Shown: positions 44,623 through 53,300 of the stretch, piece by piece
Position numbering within the stretch: position 1 is the first letter of the stretch
Layout of the letters: each line of letters begins with the position of its first letter
Assembly (NCBI RefSeq): GCF_039888675.1
Contig: NZ_JBDQQR010000001.1
Coordinates: 2,914,001 to 2,978,000, forward strand
From: Mesorhizobium sp. CAU 1732
GTDB lineage: Bacteria > Pseudomonadota > Alphaproteobacteria > Rhizobiales > Rhizobiaceae
Direction: 5' to 3'
DNA: 64,000 bases
Notes under the pieces: model-generated
The model's input: only the letters and a program-made list of their open reading frames with translations
What the model was told of the DNA's origin: nothing
Databases searched by the model: none
Translations under genes and position numbers: made by a program

Positions 44623-46464
44623 ATGGCTGGTGAAGCCGCACACGGCGTAGACCTCATTCCCGTGGTGTCCCTGCTCGCGGCCGGCGTGATCGCCGTGCCG
44701 CTGTTCCGGCGCTTCGGTCTCGATTCGGTGCTGGGCTACCTCGCAGCCGGACTTGTCATCGGACCGCACGGCCTCGGCCTCTTCACGGACCCCGACACCA
44801 TCATCAGCGTCGCCGAGCTTGGCGTCGTGATGTTCCTGTTCGTCATCGGGCTGGAGATGCAGCCATCGCGGCTCTGGAGCCTGCGTGGTGAGATTCTCGG
44901 GCTCGGCGTGGCGCAGGTCGCCACCTGCGGCGCGCTCCTCACCGGCATCGGAATGCTTCTGGGCTATTCAGCCCCCGTCGCCTTCGTCTTCGGCATGGGC
45001 TTCGTGCTGACATCGACCGCGATCGTCTTCCAGATCCTCAACGAACGCGGCGAACTCTCGACGCCCAAGGGCCAGCGAATCGTCTCGATCCTGCTGCTGG
45101 AAGACATCGCGATCGTCCCTCTGCTGGCATTCGTCGCCTTCATCGCACCCGGCGGAGACAGCGAGGCAGGCTCGCGCTGGATATCGATCCTGATCGCGCT
45201 CGGCTCGATCGCCGGTCTGGTGCTGGTGGGCCGCTTCCTGCTCAACCCGATGTTCCGCATTCTCGCGCAGTCCGGCGCGCGCGAAGTGCTGACCGCGGCG
45301 GCCCTTCTGGTCGTTCTGGGTGCGGCATTAGCGATGCAGCTTGGCGGGCTGTCGATGGCGATGGGCGCGTTCCTGGCAGGCGTGCTTCTCTCGGAATCCA
45401 CGTTCCGGCATCAGCTCGAGGCCGACATCGAGCCGTTTCGCGGCATCTTGCTCGGCCTCTTCTTCCTCGGCGTCGGCATGGCGCTCGACCTGCCGATCAT
45501 CGCGCAGAATGCGGGGTTGATCGCGGTTGCGGTGATCGCTTACATGGTCGTGAAGGCAGCCGGCATCTACACGATCGCACGGCTTCTCAAATCGAGCCAC
45601 AACGAGGCGTTGGAACGGGCCGTGCTGATGGCGCAAGGCGGCGAATTCGCCTTCGTGCTTTACGCGACGGCGACAAGTGTCGGGCTGATCGACGGGCCCA
45701 CCAACGCGATATTCACCTCTACGGTCATCGTCTCGATGGTGCTGACGCCCTTCGCGATGATGGCCTTGAAGCGCTTTACGCCTGCCCCGAAACTGTCCAT
45801 GGACGGCATCGAAGCGCCCGACGGCCTGAGCGGCAGCGTGCTGGTCATCGGCTTCGGCCGTTTCGGCCAGATCGCGAGCCAGCCTTTGCTGCTGCGTGGC
45901 GAGGACGTCTCGATCATCGACGACGATGTCGAGATGATCCAGGCGGCGGCCGATTTCGGCTTCAAGGTCTATTACGGCGACGGCACGCGGCTCGACATTC
46001 TGCACGCGGCGGGCGCGATGCACGCCAAGGCGATCCTGATCTGCATCGACAAGCCGGAAGCGGCGACGCGCATCGCGGAGCAGATCAAAGCGGAGTTTCC
46101 GCTGACACCCGTTCTGGCGCGCGCCTTCGACCGGGGCGCCGCGATTTCGCTCATCAAGGCGGGCGTCGACTACCAGATACGCGAAACGCTCGAATCGGCG
46201 TTCGTCTTTGGCCGCGAGACGCTCGTGCAGCTTGGCGTACCGATCGAGGAGGCCGACGAACTGATGGAGGACGTACGGCGACGCGATGAGGAACGGCTCG
46301 AACTCCAGGTCGCGGAAGGCATCTATGCGGGCGGGCAGTTCCTGCAAGGGAATCAGCCCGTGCCGACACCGCTGACAAAACCGCGTCAGGAAGGTCGTGC
46401 GGGCAACGAGGATGCCGCCGAAGCGATCAGGCGCGCGACGGACGCCGAGAAACAGGTGCGCTGA
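44623..46464 (+). CDS. CPA2 family monovalent cation:proton antiporter with TrkA-N domain
   Basis: 613 residues. About twelve membrane helices (residues 1-385) carry the CPA2 pore, with LGYLAAGLVIGPHG and VLLSESTFRHQLEADIEPFR. A Rossmann TrkA-N domain follows (VLVIGFGRFGQIASQPLLLR, then DGTRLDILHAAGA), which binds nucleotide and gates transport. This is the KefB/KefC/RosB plan; whether it is potassium efflux gated by glutathione adducts cannot be told here, and no KefG/F partner gene is adjacent. ATG 44623 has GGAG at proper spacing; an upstream TTG is weaker. Confidence 0.9.
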   Translation: MAGEAAHGVDLIPVVSLLAAGVIAVPLFRRFGLDSVLGYLAAGLVIGPHGLGLFTDPDTIISVAELGVVMFLFVIGLEMQPSRLWSLRGEILGLGVAQVATCGALLTGIGMLLGYSAPVAFVFGMGFVLTSTAIVFQILNERGELSTPKGQRIVSILLLEDIAIVPLLAFVAFIAPGGDSEAGSRWISILIALGSIAGLVLVGRFLLNPMFRILAQSGAREVLTAAALLVVLGAALAMQLGGLSMAMGAFLAGVLLSESTFRHQLEADIEPFRGILLGLFFLGVGMALDLPIIAQNAGLIAVAVIAYMVVKAAGIYTIARLLKSSHNEALERAVLMAQGGEFAFVLYATATSVGLIDGPTNAIFTSTVIVSMVLTPFAMMALKRFTPAPKLSMDGIEAPDGLSGSVLVIGFGRFGQIASQPLLLRGEDVSIIDDDVEMIQAAADFGFKVYYGDGTRLDILHAAGAMHAKAILICIDKPEAATRIAEQIKAEFPLTPVLARAFDRGAAISLIKAGVDYQIRETLESAFVFGRETLVQLGVPIEEADELMEDVRRRDEERLELQVAEGIYAGGQFLQGNQPVPTPLTKPRQEGRAGNEDAAEAIRRATDAEKQVR

Positions 46465-46470
46465 GGAGTA

Positions 46471-46989
46471 CTATCCGGCGCTTTTCCACCATTCGCAGCC
46501 ATCGAGACGCACGATTCCCGCCTGCCCGAGCGATTCGAGACGTTCGGCGGCTGTCAGTCCCGCAAGATCGAGCGAGGGCGCGATCTCGGCCAGCGGAGCC
46601 AGAACGAAGGCGCGGTCGAGCATCCGGGGATGGGGAAGTTGCAGCCCGTCCTCGTCCATCTCAGCGTTTCCGAAGATGAGGATGTCCATGTCGATGAGGC
46701 GCGGCCCCCAGCGCTCGGCCCGAACCCGCTTCAGCGCGCGCTCGGTTTCGAGGCAGAGGTCGAGCAATTCGCGCGCCGACAGCGTCGTATCGACAGCCGC
46801 GACCGCATTGAGAAAATCGGGCTGATCTGTCTTGCCCCAAGGCGGCGTGCGATAGAGCGAGGACACTGCGGCAACCGCGACCGAAGGATGGTCGTTCAGG
46901 CTGCGCAACGCCGCTCCCATGGCAGCCGCGGGGTCACCGATGTTTCCCCCCAGGCCCAGGAAAGCGCGAACGCTATTGCGGCCAGGCAA
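46471..46989 (-). CDS. folK: 7,8-dihydro-6-hydroxymethylpterin pyrophosphokinase
   Basis: 172 residues. HPPK motifs are all present: AFLGLGGNIGD at the start, YRTPPWGKTDQPDFLNAVA, and GPRLIDMDILIFG with the metal aspartates. It transfers pyrophosphate from ATP to the pterin in folate synthesis. The start appears to be TTG at 46989, overlapping the folB end by 17 bases; no ATG lies between. Last gene of folP-folB-folK. Confidence 0.95.
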   Translation of the reverse strand: MPGRNSVRAFLGLGGNIGDPAAAMGAALRSLNDHPSVAVAAVSSLYRTPPWGKTDQPDFLNAVAAVDTTLSARELLDLCLETERALKRVRAERWGPRLIDMDILIFGNAEMDEDGLQLPHPRMLDRAFVLAPLAEIAPSLDLAGLTAAERLESLGQAGIVRLDGCEWWKSAG

Positions 46990-47332
46990 CGGTCACCTCG
47001 ACATAATCAAGCACGCCGGGCACCGGCGCATTCGGCTTGCGCACGGTAATCTGCGCACGAGCGACTTTCGGAAACCGGTCGCAGATCGCCTTGGCGATAT
47101 CGAGCGCCAAAGCCTCGATCAGGAACCGCCGGCGACCGGTGATGATCTTCTCGATTTCGATGAAGACAGTGCCGTAATCAACTGTTCCCTCTATCGAATC
47201 TGAGTCGAGCGCCATATCGGGATGCACCTCCAGCTCAGCGTCCACATAAAAGCGCTGGCCGAGCGTCTCTTCCTCGTCGAGCACGCCGTGGCGGGCGAAG
47301 AACGCGCAGTTCTTCATTCTGATCACATACAT
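46973..47332 (-). CDS. folB: dihydroneopterin aldolase
   Basis: 119 residues. Begins MYVIRMKNCAFFARHGVLDE (the FxAxHG motif of FolB) and ends with ITVRKPNAPVPGVLDYVEV, giving the conserved Glu and Lys of the active site. Cleaves dihydroneopterin to hydroxymethylpterin and glycolaldehyde. A GTG eight codons upstream (47356) overlaps the folP stop and is an alternative start, but the ATG at 47332 fits the family length. Confidence 0.94.
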   Translation of the reverse strand: MYVIRMKNCAFFARHGVLDEEETLGQRFYVDAELEVHPDMALDSDSIEGTVDYGTVFIEIEKIITGRRRFLIEALALDIAKAICDRFPKVARAQITVRKPNAPVPGVLDYVEVTVAWPQ

Positions 47333-47352
47333 CCGACCGGTATCTCCCGCGC

Positions 47353-48213
47353 TCACCGCGACGCCTTTTCTGCTGCAACGCCGCGCGCGACCATAGCATC
47401 GGCCATGCGCAGTGCATCCACGTTGATTGCGACATCATGCACCCGAAATATGACGGCTCCCATCATGCGCAGGATGACGCTGGTCGCGGCCGTTCCCGCA
47501 GCGCGCTCCGCCGGATCGCGGCCGGTGACGGTTCCGATGAAGCGCTTGCGCGACGTGCCCACGAGCAGCGGGCGGCCAAGCGCATGCAGTTCGGCGAAAC
47601 GGGCCATCAGGTCCAGGTTCTCGTCCGCCGTTTCCTTGGCGAAGCCGAAACCCGGATCGAGCAGGATGCGCGCCGTCTCGACCCCGGCCTCACTGGCGAT
47701 CTCCAGCGAGCGCGACAGGAAAAGCAACTGATCGTCGATTACGTCAGGCTGTTTCTGGCGCTCGCGCCCGGTGTGCATGATGACGAGGCCGGCACCCGTC
47801 TCTGCGGCCACGCGGGCAATTCCAGGCTCGCGCTGCAAGCCCCATACGTCATTGACGATATGCGCGCCGGCGGCGATCGCCAGCCGGGCCGTCTCTTCGC
47901 GATAGGTATCGACCGAGAGAACGACGTCGATGCGCCCCGCCAGCGCCTCGATGACGGGCAGGATGCGATCCTGTTCCTGCGCGGCGGTAACCGGTGCGGC
48001 CCCCGGACGCGTCGATTCCCCGCCGATATCGATGATCGAGGCACCTTCGCCGACCATCCGCTCGACATGAAGGAGCGCTGCTGACGTGTCGTCATGCCTG
48101 CCGCCGTCGGAAAAACTGTCCGGCGTGACGTTGAGAACGCCCATGACGACGGCGCGTGGCCCGAGTTCCATCGCGCGGCCATGGACGAGCTGCCAGTCAA
48201 AGGGGTCGAACAT
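47353..48213 (-). CDS. folP: dihydropteroate synthase
   Basis: 286 residues. The signature MGVLNVTPDSFSDGGRHDDT near the N-terminus and IIDIGGESTRPGA close behind it are the pterin-phosphate and pABA binding loops; LLDPGFGFAKETADEN and LLVGTSRKRFIG complete the site. It is the sulfonamide target enzyme of folate synthesis. First gene of folP-folB-folK on the minus strand. The 181-base gap to the divergent DUF922 gene shows nothing decisive. Confidence 0.96.
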   Translation of the reverse strand: MFDPFDWQLVHGRAMELGPRAVVMGVLNVTPDSFSDGGRHDDTSAALLHVERMVGEGASIIDIGGESTRPGAAPVTAAQEQDRILPVIEALAGRIDVVLSVDTYREETARLAIAAGAHIVNDVWGLQREPGIARVAAETGAGLVIMHTGRERQKQPDVIDDQLLFLSRSLEIASEAGVETARILLDPGFGFAKETADENLDLMARFAELHALGRPLLVGTSRKRFIGTVTGRDPAERAAGTAATSVILRMMGAVIFRVHDVAINVDALRMADAMVARGVAAEKASR

Positions 48214-48394
48214 CGGCGTCTCCGGGCCTGCCTGACGGCGTTCTGGCCTCAGACCAACGTAAAATCAACGGCATGTGCCTGCGTCCTGTCGAATAAGTTG
48301 TCGAGACCATAACATGGTCTTTACCCCTTGCCGCGACGATGGCCTTGCCCGGACGATGCCGACGCACCACTGTGGCACCCATCAAGGAGACACG

Positions 48395-49006
48395 ATGAAG
48401 AAGTTCGTCCTTACCGCCTGCCTCGTCACGCTGATGGCCGATCCGGTCGAAAGCGCGAGCCTGTCGAAGACCTACAGCTACTTCACGATCGGCGGTACGA
48501 ACCTCGAGGAAATCGAGCAGGAACTGAAGCGGCGCGGCCCGCAGGTGACCAGCACGGGCGCACGGCATCCGGGCGCCACGCGCATGGAATTCAACACGCG
48601 CGTCGGCTACGGCGAGCGCAACGGACGGTGCGGCGTCGTCGAGGCGACGGTGCGGGTCAAGGCCGACATGATCCTTCCACGCTGGAACCGCCGCAAGGGC
48701 TCGGATTCCGACACGCGATTCGTCTGGGACACGCTGTCGGCCGATATCAAGCGCCATGAGGAGAGCCACGTCGTGATCGCGCGCAACCACGCCCGCGAGC
48801 TCGAAGATGCGCTCAAGACGATCCGAAATGAGAGAAGCTGCGAACTTGCGCAGGAAAAGGCCAAGCAGACATCCGCGAGAATCCTGGCAAAGCATGATCG
48901 CGAGCAGGAGCGGTTCGACAAGATCGAAGGCATCAACTTCGAAAACCGGCTGCTCAGACTGATGCGCTACCGCCTGGAGCGGGAAGCGGGACAAGCCCCG
49001 GGCTGA
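48395..49006 (+). CDS. exported DUF922 family putative zinc protease
   Basis: 203 residues. A signal peptide (MKKFVLTACLVTLMADPVES) is followed by the DUF922 domain with a complete HExxH motif (IKRHEESHVVIARNH, about residues 125-139). The DUF922 family is classed as predicted secreted Zn-dependent proteases on that motif. ATG 48395 has a strong AAGGAGA site six bases upstream; the longer frame upstream has no coding look. Target unknown. Confidence 0.85.
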   Translation: MKKFVLTACLVTLMADPVESASLSKTYSYFTIGGTNLEEIEQELKRRGPQVTSTGARHPGATRMEFNTRVGYGERNGRCGVVEATVRVKADMILPRWNRRKGSDSDTRFVWDTLSADIKRHEESHVVIARNHARELEDALKTIRNERSCELAQEKAKQTSARILAKHDREQERFDKIEGINFENRLLRLMRYRLEREAGQAPG

Positions 49007-49095
49007 TATGCTTGGCGAATTCTTAAATCCTTCAATGCAGTATCAGCCATCCGCGCGGTATTATGCGATGCCGGATTGTTGAAGGGTGTTCCGAA

Positions 49096-49302
49096 ATGCG
49101 CAACGCTGAAGCGGTCGGCCTGATCTATCGCTCACTCTCGAGCGAGGAGCGTGAGCTGATGTACACCGTGAAGGAGAAGGGCAAGGATTTCCTCGACCTG
49201 ATCGACCAGATCGGAACGTCGGAAGAATTGTCGGTCGCCAAGCGGCGCGTCGAAGAAGCCGTGATGTGGGCGGTCAAGCACATCTCCGCCGCGCAGTCAT
49301 AA
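49096..49302 (+). CDS. small helical-hairpin protein resembling Acb2/Tad1 family
   Basis: 68 residues. Two predicted helices: EERELMYTVKEKGKDFLDLI and VAKRRVEEAVMWAVKHISA, joined by a short turn. The EEAVMWAVKHI end and the VKEKG-x-FLDLI first helix resemble, from memory, short proteins assigned to the Acb2/Tad1 hairpin domain, phage proteins that bind cyclic nucleotide signals of CBASS and Thoeris. The gene is chromosomal, with no phage genes around it. ATG 49096 is preferred to an upstream start because the fold begins there. It lies convergent to the ferredoxin gene. Family call is tentative. Confidence 0.6.
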   Translation: MRNAEAVGLIYRSLSSEERELMYTVKEKGKDFLDLIDQIGTSEELSVAKRRVEEAVMWAVKHISAAQS

Positions 49303-49322
49303 GACGCACGGCACAGCAGGTG

Positions 49323-49643
49323 TCATCCCTGACGCTCGGGGATGCTGACGACCAGACCGTCCAGTTCGTCCTTGACCCGGATTTGGCACGACAGGCGCGA
49401 CGTCGGGCGCACTTCGTAGGCAAAATCGAGCATATCTTCCTCCATCGCCTCCGGCGAACCGACGATCTCGGACCATGCGTCATCGACATAGACGTGGCAG
49501 GTGGCGCAGGCACACGCCCCGCCGCATTCCGCCTCGATGCCGGGCACGGAGTTGCGGATTGCATTCTCCATGACGGTCGAGCCGTTTTGCGCATCGACAT
49601 CGAAACGCGTGCCGTCGAAGGCTATGTAGGTGATCTTCGTCAT
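49323..49643 (-). CDS. 2Fe-2S ferredoxin (adrenodoxin type)
   Basis: 106 residues. Cluster ligands are visible as C-x5-C-x2-C in [17 protein letters not shown] plus the distal cysteine in [12 protein letters not shown], the adrenodoxin/FdxB pattern. It carries electrons for cytochrome P450s, hydroxylases or Fe-S assembly; no such partner gene is adjacent. [20 protein letters not shown] is a normal family start. Confidence 0.93.
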   Translation of the reverse strand: MTKITYIAFDGTRFDVDAQNGSTVMENAIRNSVPGIEAECGGACACATCHVYVDDAWSEIVGSPEAMEEDMLDFAYEVRPTSRLSCQIRVKDELDGLVVSIPERQG

Positions 49644-49737
49644 GGGATTGCCTTAGGAGAAGTGTCCCGGCCATGCTGGTGGCCGATATGCGGGGACAGA
49701 TAAACCCTCATTGCGCCTTGTCAACACCGGCGCCCCG

Positions 49738-50061
49738 TCAACTCCGGTGATCGCCCACATCCCGAATCGCGTCGACGGCTTTGCCGAGTTCGTCGACGAG
49801 CACCGCGAGCTCTTCACGGTCGCGCGAACTGGGCGCCCGACGCTCGATGGCCTCGGCGCAATCCGCGATTGGAAAGGCACCCACCCCGCGGGCCGAGCCC
49901 TTCAATGTGTGGGCAAGCATGCGTCGCTCGGCCTCGTCGGCTGAGGACAGCCGCTCGCAGGCGTTCTGTGCCTGCTCCAGAAACATCTGGAGCACCTCCC
50001 GCTGGAGATCCGTGTCACCGAGCGTCTGGCGGGCGAGGTGGTCGAGGTCGATAGGATTCAT
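49738..50061 (-). CDS. orphan Hpt (histidine phosphotransfer) protein
   Basis: 107 residues, all-helical four-bundle Hpt domain. The phospho-histidine lies in MLAHTLKGSARGVGAFPIAD (H-x-L-K-G-S/A). No kinase or response regulator gene is adjacent, so its partners must be encoded elsewhere; hybrid kinases with terminal receivers are candidates in general. ATG 50061 gives a compact domain; the open frame reaches a GTG 15 codons upstream. It is divergent from the giant GPR-like gene. Confidence 0.85.
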   Translation of the reverse strand: MNPIDLDHLARQTLGDTDLQREVLQMFLEQAQNACERLSSADEAERRMLAHTLKGSARGVGAFPIADCAEAIERRAPSSRDREELAVLVDELGKAVDAIRDVGDHRS

Positions 50062-50384
50062 GAAAGCTGTCTTGGAATGGGGGCGCGACGCCCGCGGCTG
50101 CGTCACCCCGTCTAAGGGAACTTGTGGAAATGTCCCGAAGCGTGACGGGGCATCATGGAATTGCCGTTAACGCGTCGCAATTCGATCACGACGACTTTTA
50201 GATAAAAAACGCGTTTGGCATTCGGCTGTTAACCCTATGTTTAAAGTTTTACACATGACGGGAAAACGTAGTTCCTTTCGTAACGGTGTGCCACTACGAT
50301 ACGCGACGGCCCGTAAAAGGCCTAAAAAAGCGGACACGAGGCGCCGGCACGGCGGTCCGCGTAACGAGTACAGGGTGTAGCGGT
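50062..50384. other. intergenic region between the Hpt gene and the GPR-like gene
   Basis: 323 bases, more AT-rich than its surroundings in the centre (50190-50340). It contains TTAA-N8-TTAA near 50229-50244, one base longer than the CtrA consensus spacing, and a possible weak -35/-10 pair (TTGGCA and TATGTT) near 50215-50241. I see no hairpin or coding frame. It must hold the promoters of both divergent genes. Confidence 0.4.
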
Positions 50385-53300
50385 ATGGCGCGTAAAGCAA
50401 CAACGACGACGAGCCTCGACAGCGATGTGGCCCGCGAACTCGAGGACGCACTCGACATCGATCTGTTCGTCGATGACGAGACCGGCGGCCTCGACGTGGC
50501 AGGATCCATGGCCGAGTTCGAGGCTCAGATCTCGCAAGCGGCGGAAGATTTGGCGCGCGATTCGCGTGCAGCTTCTCCCGCTGTCGCTGAGGCAACCACG
50601 GCCGCTGCTGCAACCGGCAAGGCTGCCGAACCGAAGATCGCGACCAAGCCTGCCGCCTCTCCGGCCAAGCCCGCACCGACGCCCGCGCCAAAACTTGCCG
50701 AGACGAAGCCCGGCCCGGACCTGCGACCGTTCGACGGGAACGCGGGCACCGAGACCCCATCGACGTTCGCGCACGCGAATGACGATCGCCAGAAGGACTA
50801 CCGCTCGCTCCAGCAGCAGATGCGCCGCAATAGCTCCGGCACCATCTACTGGCTCGTGTCACTTGTCTCATTGGCGTGGATCGCCGGCGGCCTCGTCATG
50901 GGTCACCTGCTCTTCGCGCCCGCGATCTGGCAGATCGGCTCGCTTCAGGATTTGATTGCCACTCCGCAGGTTCTGGGCCTGCTTGTCGCGATCGTCATCC
51001 CGATCATGCTCTTCTGGGGCTTTGCCGTGATGATCCGCCGCGCGCAAGAGATGCGCATGGCAGCACAGTCCATGACGGAAGTCGCCTTCCGTCTCGCCGA
51101 GCCCGAGCATCTGGCCACAGACCGCGTGATGATGGTCGGCCAGGCCGTACGCCGCGAGGTCCAGGCGATGGGCGAAGGCATCGAGCGCACGCTTGCGCGC
51201 GCCGTCGAGCTCGAAACGCTCGTCCACACAGAGGTCAACGAGCTCGAACGCGCCTATTCGGACAACGAGACCCGCATCCGCGGCCTCATCGACGGCCTCG
51301 GCAGCGAACGCGACGCCGTCGTTACCCATGCCGAGCGCGTGCGGTCGTCCATCTCCGGCGCACACGAGACCCTCAAGGAAGAGCTCGATTCGGCCAGCGA
51401 CATCATCCGCCAGAACATTCTCGGCGTGTCGTCGCGGCTCAGTTCCACGATCTCGGATTCCGGTGCATCGCTCGTCGATCGCATCAACGAGAGCGGCGTC
51501 TCCATGTATGACGCGATCGATCAGCGTCTCGATGCGATTTCCGAGCGCATGACCACGTCGGGCGAAGCGTTCGCCAGCCTGCTCGACACCCGCATCGCCA
51601 AGCTGACGCAGAGCACCGACGACGTGACGCGCTCGCTGTCGCAGATGCTGGACGAGCGCACGACGGGCATGGTCTCGCTCCTCGGTGGCGCAACGACCTC
51701 GCTGAACAACGAACTCGGCGCCCGCCTCGAAGGCATCGAGGCAACGCTGCGCGAGCGCGGCCAGGCCCTCATCCACGAATTCCAGACGCGCGCCGAAGCG
51801 CTCGACACGGGATCGCAGAAGCTGAACGCGGCGCTGGAAGCACGCGCGCGCCAGATCAACGAGACGCTGGTCGAGCGGTCGCGCGAGATTGCCCAGACCT
51901 TTACCGAAGGCAAGATGGGCATGTCCCGCCTCATCGACGAAGGCAAGGCACGCATCGGCTCGGAAATGGCCGAACTGGTCATGTCCACCTCGACCATGCT
52001 GGAAACCCGCTCGGCCGATTTCGCCAGCCGTGTCGCCGGTGGCCGCGACCTCATCTCGCAGGCGCTCGAAGCCGACCTCGCCCGTATCGAGGACCAGCGC
52101 CAGAACATCGATACTGCGATGTCGAGCCATGTCCAGCGCCTCGCCGAAGGCCGCGAACTCATGACCAAGGCGCTCGACGACGATCTCGTCAAGCTGAACG
52201 AGGCGCGCGCGCGCATCGATGCCGCTGTCACCGGCCATGTCGAGAAGTTCTCCGAGGGCCGCGAGCAGATCGCGAACATGCTCGACGGCGACCTCGAGCG
52301 CATCAAGGTGGCGCGCGACAGCCTCGACGATGTCGTCGCCTCACACATCCGCGCGCTCGAACAGCGTCAGAAGGACCTCACCACCGCGATTTCGGTCGAC
52401 ATCTCCAAGGTCGAGGACGCATTCGATCGCCAGAGCAATGTCATGGGTGAACGCACCCTGGACCTGCAGGCGGCTCTGAGCCAGAGCATCGAGCAGATGC
52501 GCGGCGCACTCGGCGACGAGGTTGCACGCATCGATCTGGCGCTCGCCAGCCAGTCCGGCCTGATCGAAGAGCGCACGCAGGCGATGGAAGGTGTGCTGTT
52601 TGCCGGAGCGGAGCGCCTGCGCGGCGCGCTGGCCGAGGACATTGCCCGCATCGACGAGGCGCTCGCCCACCAGCAGGGCGTCATCGAGGCGCGCAGCCGC
52701 ACGATGGAAAGCACGATCTACGCGGGCGCGGACAACATCCGCAACGCGCTCGGCGACGACCTTGCCAAGATCGAGGATTCGTTTGCCCGTCAGTCCGGCA
52801 TACTCGAAGGGCGCACCAAGGCGCTCCAGGACGCGCTGCACCTCGGTGCAGAAGGGGTCCGTGCCGCACTCGGTGAGGATCTCGAACGTCTCGACCAGGC
52901 ATTCGCCCGCCAGTCGAGCTTGATCGGACAGCACACCGGCGCCCTCGAAACCGCCCTCCACAGCGGTGCGGAAGCGGTGGCCAATGCGATCGGCGACGAT
53001 CTCTCGCGCATCGACGAGGCCTTCGCGCGCCAGTCCGGTGTGATCGAGGACCGCACCAAGATGCTGGAATCGGCGCTGCACGCAGGTGCCCGCGCCGTTG
53101 GCGATGCGTTGGGTGACGACCTCACACGCATCGATGAGGCCTTCGCGCGCCACGCTGGCGTGATCGAAACCCGCACCCAGGGGCTGGAAGCGGCGCTACA
53201 GACAGGCGCCCAGCAGTTCGGAAACACGCTCGAAGACAACCTGACCCGTATCGACGGCGTGTTCGCGCGCCAGAACGGCCTTATCGAGGATCGCACCAAG

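Noticed and set aside
50229..50244. CtrA-like site TTAA-N8-TTAA upstream of the GPR-like gene
   Set aside because: The spacing is one base longer than the TTAA-N7-TTAA consensus as I know it. A similar near-miss lies between divK and DUF3572 (near 26075-26095). Attractive given the cell-cycle genes, but not a match I would assert.
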